Source: Nitrosomonas sp.
Lineage (GTDB): Bacteria; Pseudomonadota; Gammaproteobacteria; Burkholderiales; Nitrosomonadaceae
Assembly (NCBI RefSeq): GCF_020852615.1
Contig: NZ_JADZAJ010000005.1
Location: 113,772-177,771, forward strand
Length of the DNA stretch: 64,000 nucleotides
Direction of reading: 5' to 3'
Under the pieces are notes generated by a model, which did no database searches, was not told the origin of the DNA, and was given only the letters and a program-made list of their open reading frames with translations. Shown here one piece after another: positions 26,685-37,819 of this stretch (positions are counted from its first letter, which is position 1; every line of letters begins with the position of its first letter). The position numbers and the translations under genes were made by a program.

Positions 26685-28619
26685 ATGCCTGATCTTAATG
26701 CTATTTTTTCTGCTGATGGACTGCTTGCGCGGACTATACCAGACTATCGTCCACGTACCCAGCAGCTGGAAATGGCGCTATCCATTTCACAGATCATTGA
26801 AAAACAAGAAATTCTGGTTGCTGAAGCCGGTACAGGAACAGGTAAAACCTATGCTTATCTGGTACCGGCTTTACTGTCCGGCGGAAAGGTAATTGTATCA
26901 ACCGGTACGAAAACGCTGCAGGATCAGCTTTTCCAGCGTGATATCCCAACCATGCGTGCTGCCCTGAAAATCCCGGTAACTGTTGCATTACTCAAGGGGC
27001 GCGCCAATTATATCTGTCATTATCATCTTGAGCGCACACTGAATTCGGATCAGATTCATTTTGCCAACCGGGCAGAAGTAAAATACCTCCACCTGATTGA
27101 GCGTTATGCCGGTACCAGCAGTCATGGTGATAAAAGCGGTCTGGATAAAGTGCCGGAACAGTCTTCCATCTGGCAGTATGTCACTTCCACGCGTGAAAAC
27201 TGTCTGGGATCAGATTGCCCGCATTACAAACAGTGTTTTGTGATGGAAGCCCGCAAACAGGCACTGGCAGCCGATATGATCGTCGTCAATCACCACCTGT
27301 TCTTTGCTGATGTCATGCTTCGTGATGAAGGATTGTCCGAACTGCTGCCTGCCTGCAATACCGTGATATTCGATGAAGCGCACCAGTTACCCGAAGTGGC
27401 CAGCCTGTTTTTTGGTGAATCCGTCAGTACAGGTCAGATACAGGTACTGGTGCGTGATACTGATACTGAAGCACTGCTTGAAGCCCGGGACTTCACCCCT
27501 CTTTCTGATGCCACCGCAGCTGTTGAAAAAGCGGTGCTGGACTTACATCTGACCATTACAGAAAAACATGCCCGCCTGTCTTCCACAGCAGCCGCACAGT
27601 ACTCCGGATTTAGTGAGGCACGTCAGGAATTACAGGAAAAACTGACTTCACTGACGGGATTGCTCGAAACTCAGGCTGTCCGCTCCCAGGGATTGCAAAA
27701 CTGCTGGGCACGAGCACAAGTCATACTCAACCGGATCAGACAGTGGCACGAGCAATCGGAATCACCGGATTCCATCAGCTGGATCGAAACCTACAGTCAA
27801 AGCCTGCAGTTCAATACCACCCCTCTATCTGTTGCAGAGATCTTCAGTAAACAGCTCCATGCCTCCGCCCGTGCCTGGATATTTACCTCTGCCACTTTGT
27901 CGGTCAAAAAGGATTTTTCCCATTACAACCGGATGATGGGGCTGTTTGATGCCAAAACAGCCAGCTGGGACAGCCCGTTTGATTATCCCAATCAGGCGCT
28001 GCTTTACGCTCCCGCTCAACTGCCTGATCCGAATACGCCACACTATACTGAAAGTATTGTCGAAGCAGCATTACCTGTTATCCGGGCAAGCCAGGGACGG
28101 GCTTTTATCCTGTGTACCAGCCTGCGCAACATGCAGCAGATTCATGATTTACTGCAAGCGTCTTTTCAACAGGAGCAGCTTGATTTTCCTTTACTGCTGC
28201 AGGGGCAGGAAACTCGCTCTGCTCTTCTGGATCAATTTCGCAAGCTGGGTAATGCGGTGCTGGTAGGCAGTCAATCTTTCTGGGAAGGCATTGATGTCCG
28301 CGGACGGGCGCTTTCACTGGTTATTATTGATCGTTTACCCTTTGCTTCACCCGATGATCCGGTGCTGTCCGCCCGTATCGAAAAAATTACCCGCGAAGGC
28401 CGTAATGCTTTCATGGAATACCAGCTGCCTCACGCCGTCATCAGTCTGAAACAGGGGGCCGGTCGCCTGATACGGGATGAAAGTGATCGTGGCGTACTAA
28501 TGATCTGCGATCCGCGCCTGGTATCCAAATCCTACGGTAAACGGATCTGGCAAAGTCTACCGCCGATGAAACGTACGCGCGATCTGGAAGAAGTAAAATG
28601 TTTTCTGACAGCTGTTTGA
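26685..28619 (+). CDS. DinG/YoaA-family ATP-dependent DNA helicase
   Basis: A 644-residue superfamily-2 XPD-like helicase. Motifs in order: Walker A (AEAGTGTGKTYAYLVP), Fe-S cluster cysteines (ENCLGSDCPHYKQC, plus a Cys upstream in RANYICHYH), DEAH box (VIFDEAHQLPE), SATLSVKKDFSHY, and motif VI (LKQGAGRLIRDESDRG). The iron-sulfur domain marks it as a 5'-3' helicase of the YoaA type, close in size to YoaA, more than to DinG, which is longer. ATG 26685 (MPDLNAIFSADG) fits the family; the track's upstream start does not. It probably acts in replication-fork or damage repair. Confidence 0.9.
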   Translation: MPDLNAIFSADGLLARTIPDYRPRTQQLEMALSISQIIEKQEILVAEAGTGTGKTYAYLVPALLSGGKVIVSTGTKTLQDQLFQRDIPTMRAALKIPVTVALLKGRANYICHYHLERTLNSDQIHFANRAEVKYLHLIERYAGTSSHGDKSGLDKVPEQSSIWQYVTSTRENCLGSDCPHYKQCFVMEARKQALAADMIVVNHHLFFADVMLRDEGLSELLPACNTVIFDEAHQLPEVASLFFGESVSTGQIQVLVRDTDTEALLEARDFTPLSDATAAVEKAVLDLHLTITEKHARLSSTAAAQYSGFSEARQELQEKLTSLTGLLETQAVRSQGLQNCWARAQVILNRIRQWHEQSESPDSISWIETYSQSLQFNTTPLSVAEIFSKQLHASARAWIFTSATLSVKKDFSHYNRMMGLFDAKTASWDSPFDYPNQALLYAPAQLPDPNTPHYTESIVEAALPVIRASQGRAFILCTSLRNMQQIHDLLQASFQQEQLDFPLLLQGQETRSALLDQFRKLGNAVLVGSQSFWEGIDVRGRALSLVIIDRLPFASPDDPVLSARIEKITREGRNAFMEYQLPHAVISLKQGAGRLIRDESDRGVLMICDPRLVSKSYGKRIWQSLPPMKRTRDLEEVKCFLTAV

Positions 28620-28671
28620 TGTATCCCGCCTCCTGATTGTTTATCAGACTCAACCATAACTGGAGACCGAT

Positions 28672-30255
28672 ATGACAACATTTATACGTATTCTTGCTTT
28701 TGCAGCTTTATTCTGGACCGGAATCGTGCTGGCTGATGGTAATCACCACGCCACATATGATATTGATCAGGAAAAACTCGGAAAAGTACACTTCCCGGTA
28801 TCTTGCACACCTGCTGCACAAATTCAGTTTGATAAGGCTCTGGCAATGTTGCACTCGTTCTGGTATGACGAGGCGGAAAAAGCTTTTCAGCGGGTTATCT
28901 CGATTGATCCGGGCTGTGCCATGGGGTATTGGGGAATTGCCATGAGTCTTTACCAGCAGTTATGGGCAACCACACCAACCATGGAAGAAATGCAGCGGGC
29001 ACACGATGCACTGGCACAGGTACAGCCATCCATGATTAAAACCGCGCGGGAAAAAGCCTATCTGGGTGCAATTGCCATCATCTATCCGGTAACAGAGAAT
29101 GGCCATGATTACAGTGCACGCAAGCTGGCGTATGAACAGGCCATGCAACAGATTGCTGAACAATTTCCGGATGACAGCGAAGCCACACTGTTCTATGCGC
29201 TGGCATTGATTTCCAATGCATCACTGGATGACAAAACCTTTACCCGGCAAAAACAGGCATTGCATTTGCTGCAACGTATCCTGAAAAAAGAGCCGCATCA
29301 TCCCGGCGTGGCACACTACATTATTCACAGCAGTGATTATCCTGAACTGGCTGCAGCCGGGCTGGATGCCGCCCGTGCTTATACGTATATTGCACCAGCA
29401 GTACCACACGCTTTGCACATGTCCTCGCATATCTTTGTCCGGCTGGGGCTGTGGCAGGATGTCGTGCAATCCAATCTGGCTGCTTGCCGGGCCTCTCAGG
29501 AACATGCTTCAGATAACTACGGAGATGACATTCACTATAAGGACTATCTGCTGTATGCCTATTTACAGTTGGGTGAAACGGAGAAAGCACGTGCAATTGT
29601 GCAGGAAATACTGACGACAGATCAGGCGCATCCGCATAACACCACAATTGCCTACGCCTTTGCTGCTATTCCGGCACGCTTTGCTGCCGAGCGTGGTGAC
29701 TGGCACGCAGCAGCCGGATTGAGCGTTCATCCGGCAAATTTTCCATGGCAGCAGTTTGGCTGGTGTGAAGCACTCACCCACTTTACCAGAGGGATGGGAG
29801 CGGCCAGAACCGGTGATACAGACGAGGCACGACAAAGCCTGCAACGATTAACCGTGTTGCGTGATCACGATTACACTGCGCATCAGGATTACACTGCCGG
29901 CCAAATTGAAATCCAGCGTTTGACAGTGGCTGCCTGGATTGCACTGGCAGAAAATCATGCTGAAGAAGCACTGCAACTGATGCATGCAGCGGCTGATCTG
30001 GAAGACTCAACTGAAAAAGATAATGTCACCCCGGGTTCCATCCTTCCGGCACGTGAATTACTTGGGGAATTATTGCTGACACTGGATCAGCCTGCAGCTG
30101 CACTTAAGGAACTGGAAGCTTCCCTGCAACGTACACCTAACCGGCGCAATAGCATTTCACTCGCAGCCAGAGCTGCAAAGAAGGCGGGTGATCTACCCAG
30201 GGCAGACCGCTATGAACGGCAATTTCAGGCGTTGCAGTACAAGGAACCGGGTTAA
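28672..30255 (+). CDS. Exported tetratricopeptide-repeat protein, function unknown
   Basis: A 527-residue protein with signal peptide (FIRILAFAALFWTGIVLADG). The chain is mostly alpha-helical with several TPR-like pairs: FDKALAMLHSFWYDEAEKAFQRVI, RILKKEPHHPGVAHYIIH, YLQLGETEKARAIVQEIL, LLTLDQPAAALKELEASLQR. The conserved segment HYIIHSSDYPELAAAGLDAA with APAVPHALHMSSHIF is typical of a family of bacterial TPR proteins I know only as hypothetical. TPR domains bind proteins; none of the usual enzyme motifs is present. It starts 52 bases after the helicase stop, with GGAGA before the ATG, and converges on purD. Confidence 0.8.
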   Translation: MTTFIRILAFAALFWTGIVLADGNHHATYDIDQEKLGKVHFPVSCTPAAQIQFDKALAMLHSFWYDEAEKAFQRVISIDPGCAMGYWGIAMSLYQQLWATTPTMEEMQRAHDALAQVQPSMIKTAREKAYLGAIAIIYPVTENGHDYSARKLAYEQAMQQIAEQFPDDSEATLFYALALISNASLDDKTFTRQKQALHLLQRILKKEPHHPGVAHYIIHSSDYPELAAAGLDAARAYTYIAPAVPHALHMSSHIFVRLGLWQDVVQSNLAACRASQEHASDNYGDDIHYKDYLLYAYLQLGETEKARAIVQEILTTDQAHPHNTTIAYAFAAIPARFAAERGDWHAAAGLSVHPANFPWQQFGWCEALTHFTRGMGAARTGDTDEARQSLQRLTVLRDHDYTAHQDYTAGQIEIQRLTVAAWIALAENHAEEALQLMHAAADLEDSTEKDNVTPGSILPARELLGELLLTLDQPAAALKELEASLQRTPNRRNSISLAARAAKKAGDLPRADRYERQFQALQYKEPG

Positions 30256-30269
30256 TTTGTTTTCGTTAT

Positions 30270-31565
30270 TCAGCTTTTCAATCCGCGATAGCCAATATCC
30301 CGGCGCATCTGGCAGCCATCGAAATGAATATTTTTTACAATGGCATACGCTTTGGATCGCGCCTGCTGAATAGTTTCACCCAGAGCTGCCACACTCAGCA
30401 CGCGCCCACCTGCAGTCAGGATTTGCTCTCGATTTTCACTGCTTGTAGTGGTGCCGGCATGAAAAATATGAAATTCATTAGCGTTACGCTGATCCGCCAT
30501 TGCGCTTTCCAGTCCATGAATAACATCATTTTTCCTGGGATTGTCCGGATAACCGTGAGCGGCCATGACAAGGCATAAAGCAGCGCGAGTATCCCACTCG
30601 GCATTGATTTGATCCAATGTGCCACTGGCAGCGTGATTGAGCAGCGTAAACAAATCTGTCTTCAGTCGCAGCAAAATGACTTGAGTTTCCGGGTCACCCA
30701 GACGGCAATTAAATTCCAGTACCCTGATATCTCCATGAGGAGAGATCATCAGCCCGGCGTAAAGAAATCCTGTGTAAGGCTGCGCCTGCTGTGCCATGCC
30801 ACGGATGGCAGGCATAATAATGGCTTGCATGATTTTGTCATGCAAATCCGGGGTAATAACGGGGGCAGGAGAATAGGCTCCCATACCGCCCGTGTTCGGC
30901 CCTTCATCATTATCCAGTAAACGTTTGTGATCCTGGCTGGTAGCCAGTGGTATGACATTTTCTCCATCTGATAACACAATAAAACTGGCTTCCTCGCCTG
31001 CCAGATATTCTTCAATCAGGATCTGCGACCCGGCTGCACCCAGTTTGTTGGCAACCAGCATGGTATCAATGGCGGAATGCGCTTCTTCCCGTGTTTGCGC
31101 GATGATGACGCCCTTACCGGCGGCCAGTCCATCCGCCTTGATCACAATCGGGACATCGTGCTGACCAATATAGCGATGGGCAGCTGCGGCATCACGGAAT
31201 GATTCGGACATTGCTGTCGGTATGCCGTGCTTTAACATGAACGCCTTGGCGAAACTTTTGGAGCCTTCCAGTTGCGCGGCATAGCGGACAGGTCCCACTA
31301 TCTTCAAACCGGCTGCCTGGAAGGCATCGACAATACCTTCAGTCAATGGTGCTTCCGGGCCGACGACAGTCAGATCAATTTTTTCCTGTTGCGCAAACGC
31401 TACCAGATCAGGGATAGCAGTCACCGGAACATTCTTTAATCTGGATTCCAGCGCGGTTCCCGCATTACCGGGAGCAACAAAAACAGTTTCAACCTGCGGG
31501 GATTGGGCCAGCTTCCAGGCAATAGCATGTTCTCTGGCGCCGCTGCCAATTACGAGTAGCTTCAT
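30270..31565 (-). CDS. purD: Phosphoribosylamine-glycine ligase
   Basis: PurD joins glycine to phosphoribosylamine, giving GAR, in purine synthesis. The 431-residue ATP-grasp protein begins MKLLVIGSGAREHAIAWKLA, with VAPGNAGTA, the ATP-grasp core (PIVIKADGLAAGKGVIIA), EEYLAGEEASF, EGPNTGGMGAYSPAP and the metal-binding FNCRLGDPETQ. It lies 39 bases after purH on the same strand, in the classical purH-purD order. Confidence 0.97.
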   Translation of the reverse strand: MKLLVIGSGAREHAIAWKLAQSPQVETVFVAPGNAGTALESRLKNVPVTAIPDLVAFAQQEKIDLTVVGPEAPLTEGIVDAFQAAGLKIVGPVRYAAQLEGSKSFAKAFMLKHGIPTAMSESFRDAAAAHRYIGQHDVPIVIKADGLAAGKGVIIAQTREEAHSAIDTMLVANKLGAAGSQILIEEYLAGEEASFIVLSDGENVIPLATSQDHKRLLDNDEGPNTGGMGAYSPAPVITPDLHDKIMQAIIMPAIRGMAQQAQPYTGFLYAGLMISPHGDIRVLEFNCRLGDPETQVILLRLKTDLFTLLNHAASGTLDQINAEWDTRAALCLVMAAHGYPDNPRKNDVIHGLESAMADQRNANEFHIFHAGTTTSSENREQILTAGGRVLSVAALGETIQQARSKAYAIVKNIHFDGCQMRRDIGYRGLKS

Positions 31566-31604
31566 TATTGGTTCAAATGGAATTTAAAAATGCGCAGTCG
31601 CCAC

Positions 31605-33167
31605 TTAATGCCTGAAATGCCTGACACCGGTAAAAACCATGGCTACCCTCTGTTCATTGGCGGCAGCAATGACTTCTTCGTCGCGAATACTGCCACCGGG
31701 CTGGATCACAACGCTGGCACCAGCCTGCGCAAGCACATCCAGACCATCCCGGAACGGGAAGAATGCATCGGACGCGACAACTGAACCATGCAGATCAAGA
31801 TTGGCCTGACCTGCTTTGATCGAAGCGATACGTGCGCTGTCCACCCGGCTCATCTGACCGGCGCCGATCCCCAATGTCTGGCCATTAGCACAAAATACGA
31901 TCGTATTGGATTTGACGAATTTCGCTACCCGCCAGGCAAACAGGCAATCCTCGATTTGTGCGCTGGTGGGTTTGATTTGTGTTACTACCTGCAACTGATC
32001 GGCTGTGACGTTGAGATCATCCGGTGTTTGCACCAGTAATCCACCATCAACCCGCTTCAGATCATAGCGATTACCATGCGTACCGAGCGGAACGGTAAGC
32101 ACGCGGATATTGGCCTTGCTGGCCAGAAGCTGTCTGGCTTCTGCACTGAATTCCGGTGCAATGATGACTTCGACAAATTGCTGCAATATGGCTTTGGCCA
32201 GATCCGCTTCAACTGGGCGATTAAGCGCGATAATGCCGCCAAAAGCGGATACCGGATCAGTGGCAAATGCCTTCTGGTAAGCAGCCGGCAGATTTTCCGC
32301 AACTGCTACTCCACAGGGGTTGGCGTGTTTGACGATAACGCAGGCTGGCTGGTCAAAAGTTCTGACACAGGCCCAGGCTGCATCAGTATCGGCAATATTG
32401 TTATATGACAATTCCTTGCCCTGCAATTGCTGATAATCTGCCAGACTGCCGGCAACATCGGCAATATCACGATAAAACGCAGCCTGTTGATGCGGGTTTT
32501 CACCATAACGCAAGGATTGAGCCAGCGTGAAACTGAGATTGAGTTGATCCGGGAAAGGTTTGCGCCGTGAATCTGCTGATTCCAGTGCAGTCAGATAATT
32601 GCTGATGGCGCCATCATAGTGAGCAGTATGCGAAAAGGCTTTTTTGGCCAGCTGAAAACGATAATCCTGATCTACTGATCCGTTACTGGCGCGCATTTTT
32701 TCCAGCAATATCCCGTAATCCTGCGGATCGGTTACAACAGCCACTCGCTGGAAGTTTTTGGCAGCTGCCCGGATCATGGTTGGGCCACCGATATCAATAT
32801 TCTCAATCGCCTCTTCAAACGAACAATCGGGCCGGGCAATTGTTTGGCTAAATGGATAAAGGTTAACCACTACCAGATCAATTGTCGGAATTTGTGCCTG
32901 TTCCATCGTCTGCCGGTGCTCAGGTAAATCCATTCTGGCGAGAATACCCGCGTGTACTTTGGGATGCAGCGTCTTGACCCGGCCATCAAGCATTTCAGGG
33001 AATCCGGTATAGTCACTCACTTCAATAACAGGAATTCCGGATTTTTGAAGTAACTTTGCAGTGCCACCGGTTGAAAGAATCGTAATGTTGAACTGATGCA
33101 GGACTGTTGCCAGTTCAACCACACCCGTTTTGTCCGAAACACTGATTAATGCCTGTTTTATATTCAT
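31605..33167 (-). CDS. purH: Bifunctional AICAR transformylase/IMP cyclohydrolase
   Basis: PurH performs the last two steps of IMP synthesis. The 520-residue protein has an N-terminal MGS-like cyclohydrolase domain ([41 protein letters not shown]). The AICARFT domain carries the KHANPCG motif ([15 protein letters not shown]) and ends in FTGVRHFRH. The gene starts only 7 bases after the fis-family stop, so dusB-fis-purH-purD is probably one transcript. Confidence 0.97.
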   Translation of the reverse strand: MNIKQALISVSDKTGVVELATVLHQFNITILSTGGTAKLLQKSGIPVIEVSDYTGFPEMLDGRVKTLHPKVHAGILARMDLPEHRQTMEQAQIPTIDLVVVNLYPFSQTIARPDCSFEEAIENIDIGGPTMIRAAAKNFQRVAVVTDPQDYGILLEKMRASNGSVDQDYRFQLAKKAFSHTAHYDGAISNYLTALESADSRRKPFPDQLNLSFTLAQSLRYGENPHQQAAFYRDIADVAGSLADYQQLQGKELSYNNIADTDAAWACVRTFDQPACVIVKHANPCGVAVAENLPAAYQKAFATDPVSAFGGIIALNRPVEADLAKAILQQFVEVIIAPEFSAEARQLLASKANIRVLTVPLGTHGNRYDLKRVDGGLLVQTPDDLNVTADQLQVVTQIKPTSAQIEDCLFAWRVAKFVKSNTIVFCANGQTLGIGAGQMSRVDSARIASIKAGQANLDLHGSVVASDAFFPFRDGLDVLAQAGASVVIQPGGSIRDEEVIAAANEQRVAMVFTGVRHFRH

Positions 33168-33174
33168 TTAAAAA

Positions 33175-33417
33175 TTATCCGATCTGATGTTTGATTAACC
33201 GGTTGCGCAAGGTATTGCGATTGATACCAAGTAAATCAGCTGCTTTACTCTGATTGCCCTGAGCGTATTGCATGGCGATTTCAATAAGTGGTTTTTCCAC
33301 ACTGTGTATTACCATTTCATAAATGGGGCATGGTTTTTCACCATCCAAATCCTGAAAATAGGCTTCTACTGCCCTGCGAACGCAAAGTGCAATTTCATTT
33401 TCGTTGATTACAGTCAT
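33175..33417 (-). CDS. fis: Fis-family DNA-binding protein
   Basis: An 80-residue Fis-type nucleoid protein. Its C-terminal helix-turn-helix (QSKAADLLGINRNTLRNRLIKH) is the hallmark of the Fis/NtrC-C family. It begins inside the end of dusB (4-base overlap), the same dusB-fis order as in gammaproteobacteria. In betaproteobacteria the small Fis homologue is shorter than the 98 residues of Escherichia coli Fis, as here; its beta-hairpin arms are reduced. Confidence 0.9.
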   Translation of the reverse strand: MTVINENEIALCVRRAVEAYFQDLDGEKPCPIYEMVIHSVEKPLIEIAMQYAQGNQSKAADLLGINRNTLRNRLIKHQIG

Positions 33418-34427
33418 GCCTCAATGGCCTCTTCATCAATATAGGTAAGGGTGTGACCCTGATCGGCGAGTTCAGAGAAGAATTGCTGCGTGGCCGACAG
33501 CTGTTCTTCAACGGTTGCGAGACGATTCATCGCATGGCGAAAAGCGGCAGAGCCGGCAAGTCCACGCGTATACCAGGAGATATGTTTGCGTGCTATCCGT
33601 ACGCCAGAATATTCGCCATAGAAAAGATACAGCTCTTGCAGGTGATCAATCAAAACACGCTGAATTTCAGCCACTTCAGGAGAAGGCAGGAAATTTCCTG
33701 TCGTCAGATAATGATGGATCTCCCGAAAAATCCAGGGTCTTCCCTGAGCAGCCCGCCCAATCATGACAGCATCAGCACCGGTATATTCAAGCACTTCCTT
33801 CGCTTTTTCCGGTGTATTGATGTCGCCATTGGCGATAATCGGGATATTGATCGCCGCCTTGACAGCGGCAATAGTGTCATATTCAGCCTGTCCCCGGTAA
33901 GCACAGGCACGTGTACGGCCATGAATGGCTAACGCCTGTATACCGCTGCTTTCCGCAATCCGTGCAACACTGACTGCATTTTTATGCTGCGTATCCCACC
34001 CGGTTCTGATTTTCAGTGTTACCGGAACATCTACGGCCTGCACTACCGCATCAAGAATCCTGCTGACCAGAATTTCATCTTTCAGCAAAGCTGACCCTGC
34101 CATCACATTACAGATCTTTTTGGCCGGGCAACCCATGTTGATATCAATGATTTCGGCACCCTGATCAGCATTGTGGCGTGCAGCCTGTGCCATCATGGCC
34201 GGATCTGCCCCTGCGATCTGTACCGAAACCGGCTTTACTTCTCCTTCATGGCTGGCACGGCGCCGGGTTTTTTCTGATCCATACAGCAGGGAATTACTGG
34301 AAACCATTTCCGATACAGCCATCGCAGCTCCCATCCGTTTGCATAGTTGCCGAAAGGGACGATCGGTCACTCCCGCCATGGGAGCTACGACCAGCTTATT
34401 TTTAAGCGAATAGGAACCAATTTGCAT
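33414..34427 (-). CDS. dusB: tRNA-dihydrouridine synthase B
   Basis: A flavin enzyme that reduces specific uridines in tRNA D-loops. The 337-residue product has APMAGVTDRPFRQLC, the catalytic Cys in NMGCPAKKICN, VTLKIRTGWD, AIHGRTR and FMN-phosphate binding near ANGDINTPEKA and GADAVMIGRAAQGRPWIF. The ATG ending at 34427 (MQIGSYSLKNKLVVAPM) is preferred to the longer track start, which would add a Pro-rich leader. The stop overlaps the start of fis. Confidence 0.95.
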   Translation of the reverse strand: MQIGSYSLKNKLVVAPMAGVTDRPFRQLCKRMGAAMAVSEMVSSNSLLYGSEKTRRRASHEGEVKPVSVQIAGADPAMMAQAARHNADQGAEIIDINMGCPAKKICNVMAGSALLKDEILVSRILDAVVQAVDVPVTLKIRTGWDTQHKNAVSVARIAESSGIQALAIHGRTRACAYRGQAEYDTIAAVKAAINIPIIANGDINTPEKAKEVLEYTGADAVMIGRAAQGRPWIFREIHHYLTTGNFLPSPEVAEIQRVLIDHLQELYLFYGEYSGVRIARKHISWYTRGLAGSAAFRHAMNRLATVEEQLSATQQFFSELADQGHTLTYIDEEAIEA

Positions 34428-34584
34428 GTGGCAGACAAAGCTCGTTATAAAAATATTAGGGGGGAAACCCGGCGGCTGCAAGGTAATGCCGGCCACCATA
34501 CAAATTCAGCGAACCTGATTGAAAAACCGTCTCAACTGCCAGAGGTGAGTAAATCCGGGCTGTACGTTCCGGGGGAATGCGGAA

Positions 34585-35775
34585 TTATCCAACAAACCAG
34601 CCTTTACTGCCAAATATCATCTGGCGCGCCACCCATTGCCGGGCTGGCGGCAGGATATCCAGCGCTGTCAGTCCCAAGCCATTGCAAGCCTGAACCAGTG
34701 ATATGTCTGCTGTGAACAGTTTTACCAGAGAATCCGTAAATAGCCGGCTCATATGTTTATCGCCCTGACGCCGCCTGCTGTAGGCCGCCAGCATCCTGGC
34801 AGAACCTGGTTCACCCGGTGTGTCTGACGGGATACGGGTAATTTCACTGGCAAGTTCCCATGCATCACGCAGCCCAAGATTGAAACCCTGACCGGCGACC
34901 GGATGAAGGGTCTGTGCAGCATTCCCGATCAGGACAGACCGATGGCCAATGATAGTCGATGCATGTTTAAGAATCAGCGGGAAGCTTGAACGCTGACCAA
35001 CACAGATAAAATCACCCACACGATTGCCGAATTGCTCGTGCAGATGCAGCAGAAACGACTTGTCATCCAGTTTCAATATTTTATTTGCGGTGGCAGCGGG
35101 CATCGTCCATACCAGCGCATATCCTTCACTTGCCGGCAGTAATGCCAGGGGCCCATTCAGCGTAAAACGTTCAAATGCCGTTTCCGGCAAGGCTGATTCA
35201 ACCTTGACATTAGCCACAATGGCCATCTGCCGATAGTCATGGGCATAATATCGAACCCCATCAATCTGCTCCGCAAGTTTTCCACCATCTGCCAGCACCA
35301 GCAATTTGGCACATACCTGTTTGGTTACTCCTGCCTGCTGGTACGTTACCTGCGCCAATGGCAAATCAGTTCGAACGGCAGTTACCAGCGCATTGATCCG
35401 ATAAACGGCACTGCTGCTCCGCACCGCTTGTCCCATGGAATGATAGAGATTATGGTAGTTAACTACATACCCCAACTCCGGGACATCGGCATCTTCCGGC
35501 GTAATAACGGTATGGCCGAAATAGCCCCGGTTAGAAATATGAATTGTGGTAATGGGTGTGGGCTGTATCAGGTTTTTCCAGATACCCAGCCGTTGCAGAA
35601 TTAACCGGCTGCCGTATGAAAGCGCCAGTGGACGCGGATCATCCACTTTTTCAGGCAATTCACGTGCCTCCAGCAGCAGAACTGAAAATTCATACTCGCG
35701 CAAAGCCAGTGCCAGCGCCATTCCAACCGGGCCACCACCTGCAATGACAATATCAAATTGCTCAACTACCATCAT
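34585..35775 (-). CDS. UbiH/UbiF/VisC/COQ6-family FAD-dependent hydroxylase
   Basis: A 396-residue flavoprotein monooxygenase of the ubiquinone-hydroxylase family. It shows the FAD dinucleotide motif (IVIAGGGPVGMALALAL), the DG-type motif (LLVLADGGK) and the second FAD motif (RSVLIGNAAQTLHPVAGQGFNLGLRD). It is expected to add a hydroxyl group to the ring of a ubiquinone precursor. UbiH, UbiF and UbiI cannot be told apart here by eye, so no symbol is given. About 90 bases separate it from dusB downstream and 60 from hisD upstream. Confidence 0.9.
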   Translation of the reverse strand: MMVVEQFDIVIAGGGPVGMALALALREYEFSVLLLEARELPEKVDDPRPLALSYGSRLILQRLGIWKNLIQPTPITTIHISNRGYFGHTVITPEDADVPELGYVVNYHNLYHSMGQAVRSSSAVYRINALVTAVRTDLPLAQVTYQQAGVTKQVCAKLLVLADGGKLAEQIDGVRYYAHDYRQMAIVANVKVESALPETAFERFTLNGPLALLPASEGYALVWTMPAATANKILKLDDKSFLLHLHEQFGNRVGDFICVGQRSSFPLILKHASTIIGHRSVLIGNAAQTLHPVAGQGFNLGLRDAWELASEITRIPSDTPGEPGSARMLAAYSRRRQGDKHMSRLFTDSLVKLFTADISLVQACNGLGLTALDILPPARQWVARQMIFGSKGWFVG

Positions 35776-35839
35776 TACTTAAACAAGCTGATTGACCAGA
35801 CATGCTGACTTTATCCCCTGCTTCCCAATCTATGATTTT

Positions 35840-37138
35840 TTACCGGCAGCGCGACTCAGCTGACCCGGCATGGGCATCCAGCCCTTCTCCTTTTGCCAGA
35901 ATAGAGGCTATTTCACCCAGTCTGGATGCTCCGGTCGCTGAAACCTGGATCAGGCTGGTTCGTTTCTGAAAATCATATACCCCCAGTGGTGAGGAAAAAC
36001 GTGCTGTGCCGGAAGTGGGAAGAACGTGGTTAGGTCCGGCACAATAATCTCCCAGCGCTTCACAGGTATATCGCCCAAGAAAAATTGCACCGGCATGCCG
36101 GATGCTGTCCACCCATTGCTCTGGCTGATCAACGGACAGTTCCAGATGCTCAGGCGCAATCCGGCTGGCAATTTCACAGGCTTCTCTCAGATTGCGTACA
36201 TGAATCAAGGCACCGCGATTTTCCAGTGAAGCACGAATAATGGCCCGGCGTGGCAGTGTATCAATCAGGCGGGAGATGCTGTCTGCCACTGCGGCAAGAA
36301 ATGATTGATCCGGGCTCAGTAAAATTGATTGTGCCTGTTCATCATGTTCGGCCTGTGAAAACAGATCCATGGCAATCCAGTCCGGATTGGTTTTTCCATC
36401 ACAGATCACCAGAATTTCTGATGGCCCTGCCAGCATATCAATACCGACTGTGCCAAAGACATGCCGTTTTGCTGCTGCCACATAGGCATTACCTGGCCCG
36501 ACAATTTTATCCACCCTGGGAATGGTTGCCGTACCATAAGCCAGAGCGGCAACGGCCTGTGCCCCTCCAATGGCGAAAACACGATCCACTTCACAGATTG
36601 CAGCGGCGGCCAGTACCAGCGGGTTTTTCTCGCCTTTGGGCATTGGCGTTACCATGATTAACTCCCCGACACCAGCCACGCGAGCAGGAATCGCATTCAT
36701 CAGTACGGAAGAAGGATAAGCCGCCTTGCCTCCGGGAACATAAAGTCCCACCCTATCCAAAGCGGTAATCTTCTGTCCCAGCCGCGTACCGTCCGGTTCA
36801 ACATAATCCCATGATTGGGATAACTGTTTTTCATGGTAGACCCGTATACGAAAAGCAGCCTGTTCCAGCGCGTCGCGCTGTGCTCTGCCCAGAGCCGACA
36901 GCGCAGATTTTAATTGATCCCGTGACAGCTCAATTTCTTCAACCCGGGTAATTCCCGGGTTATCAAAGCGGCGTGTAAATTCAAGCAGTGCATCATCCCC
37001 ATGAGTTCTGATCTGACGCAGAATTTGGGTTACAGTTCGCTCGATCTCACTATCGACAGAAACTTCAAAACTCAACAATTTGTCAAGCTCTGCCTGAAAA
37101 TTCACATCGGCTGATGACAGCTGCCTTATTTGAATCAT
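35840..37138 (-). CDS. hisD: Histidinol dehydrogenase
   Basis: HisD oxidises L-histidinol to L-histidine in two NAD-dependent steps. The 432-residue protein has [47 protein letters not shown], the zinc/catalytic region ([12 protein letters not shown]) and [11 protein letters not shown], with [16 protein letters not shown] near the end. It follows hisG by 21 bases, so hisG-hisD form a pair; the rest of the his pathway is not in the window. Confidence 0.97.
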   Translation of the reverse strand: MIQIRQLSSADVNFQAELDKLLSFEVSVDSEIERTVTQILRQIRTHGDDALLEFTRRFDNPGITRVEEIELSRDQLKSALSALGRAQRDALEQAAFRIRVYHEKQLSQSWDYVEPDGTRLGQKITALDRVGLYVPGGKAAYPSSVLMNAIPARVAGVGELIMVTPMPKGEKNPLVLAAAAICEVDRVFAIGGAQAVAALAYGTATIPRVDKIVGPGNAYVAAAKRHVFGTVGIDMLAGPSEILVICDGKTNPDWIAMDLFSQAEHDEQAQSILLSPDQSFLAAVADSISRLIDTLPRRAIIRASLENRGALIHVRNLREACEIASRIAPEHLELSVDQPEQWVDSIRHAGAIFLGRYTCEALGDYCAGPNHVLPTSGTARFSSPLGVYDFQKRTSLIQVSATGASRLGEIASILAKGEGLDAHAGSAESRCR

Positions 37139-37159
37139 GGTAATTTTGGAATCGCTGGA

Positions 37160-37810
37160 TTACGGGTTTTCTGGAATCGCCGCACTGAAGGCTTCCAGTA
37201 ATGGCTGTATCGTGGTGTTTTTCAGCTTCAGTGCTGCCTGATTAGCAATCAGGCGGGCTGAAATCGGCATAATCTCTTCGACTGCATGTAAATGATTGGC
37301 TTTGAGTGTACTGCCGGTTGAGACCAGATCGACAATGGCATCCGCCAAATCAACCAGTGGCGCAAGCTCCATCGAACCGTACAGCTTGATCAGATCGACA
37401 TGCATCCCTTTTGCAGCAAAATGACTGCGTGCAGTTTTTACGTATTTGGTAGCCACACGCAAGCGGGCGCCGCGAAATACTGCCGAGGCATAATCATAAT
37501 CATCCCGTACTGCAACCATCATGCGGCATCGGGCAATTTTCAGATCAAGCGGCTGATACAGCCCAATGCCGTCATGTTCCAGCAGCACATCTTTCCCGGC
37601 CACACCCAGATCTGCCGCTCCGTATTGCACATAGGTCGGTACATCTGTGGCACGCACCATAACAAGTCTGACATCCGGTCGGTTGGTCCCAATAATCAGT
37701 TTACGCGAGGAACCGGGATCATCGCTCGGAATGATCCCGGCCGCCTGCAGAAACGGGATGGTGTCTTCAAAGATCCGCCCTTTGGAAAGGGCAATGGTAA
37801 TGTCGGACAT
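37160..37810 (-). CDS. hisG: ATP phosphoribosyltransferase, short form (HisG_S)
   Basis: HisG starts histidine synthesis by coupling ATP and PRPP. At 216 residues it is the short catalytic form, which lacks the C-terminal histidine-sensing domain and needs HisZ for activity and feedback control; hisZ is not visible in the window. Motifs: [18 protein letters not shown], the phosphate-binding stretch near [18 protein letters not shown]. The ATG ending at 37810 replaces the track's TTG at 37813. It lies 9 bases after the sodB stop. Confidence 0.96.
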   Translation of the reverse strand: MSDITIALSKGRIFEDTIPFLQAAGIIPSDDPGSSRKLIIGTNRPDVRLVMVRATDVPTYVQYGAADLGVAGKDVLLEHDGIGLYQPLDLKIARCRMMVAVRDDYDYASAVFRGARLRVATKYVKTARSHFAAKGMHVDLIKLYGSMELAPLVDLADAIVDLVSTGSTLKANHLHAVEEIMPISARLIANQAALKLKNTTIQPLLEAFSAAIPENP

Positions 37811-37819
37811 CAACAGTCG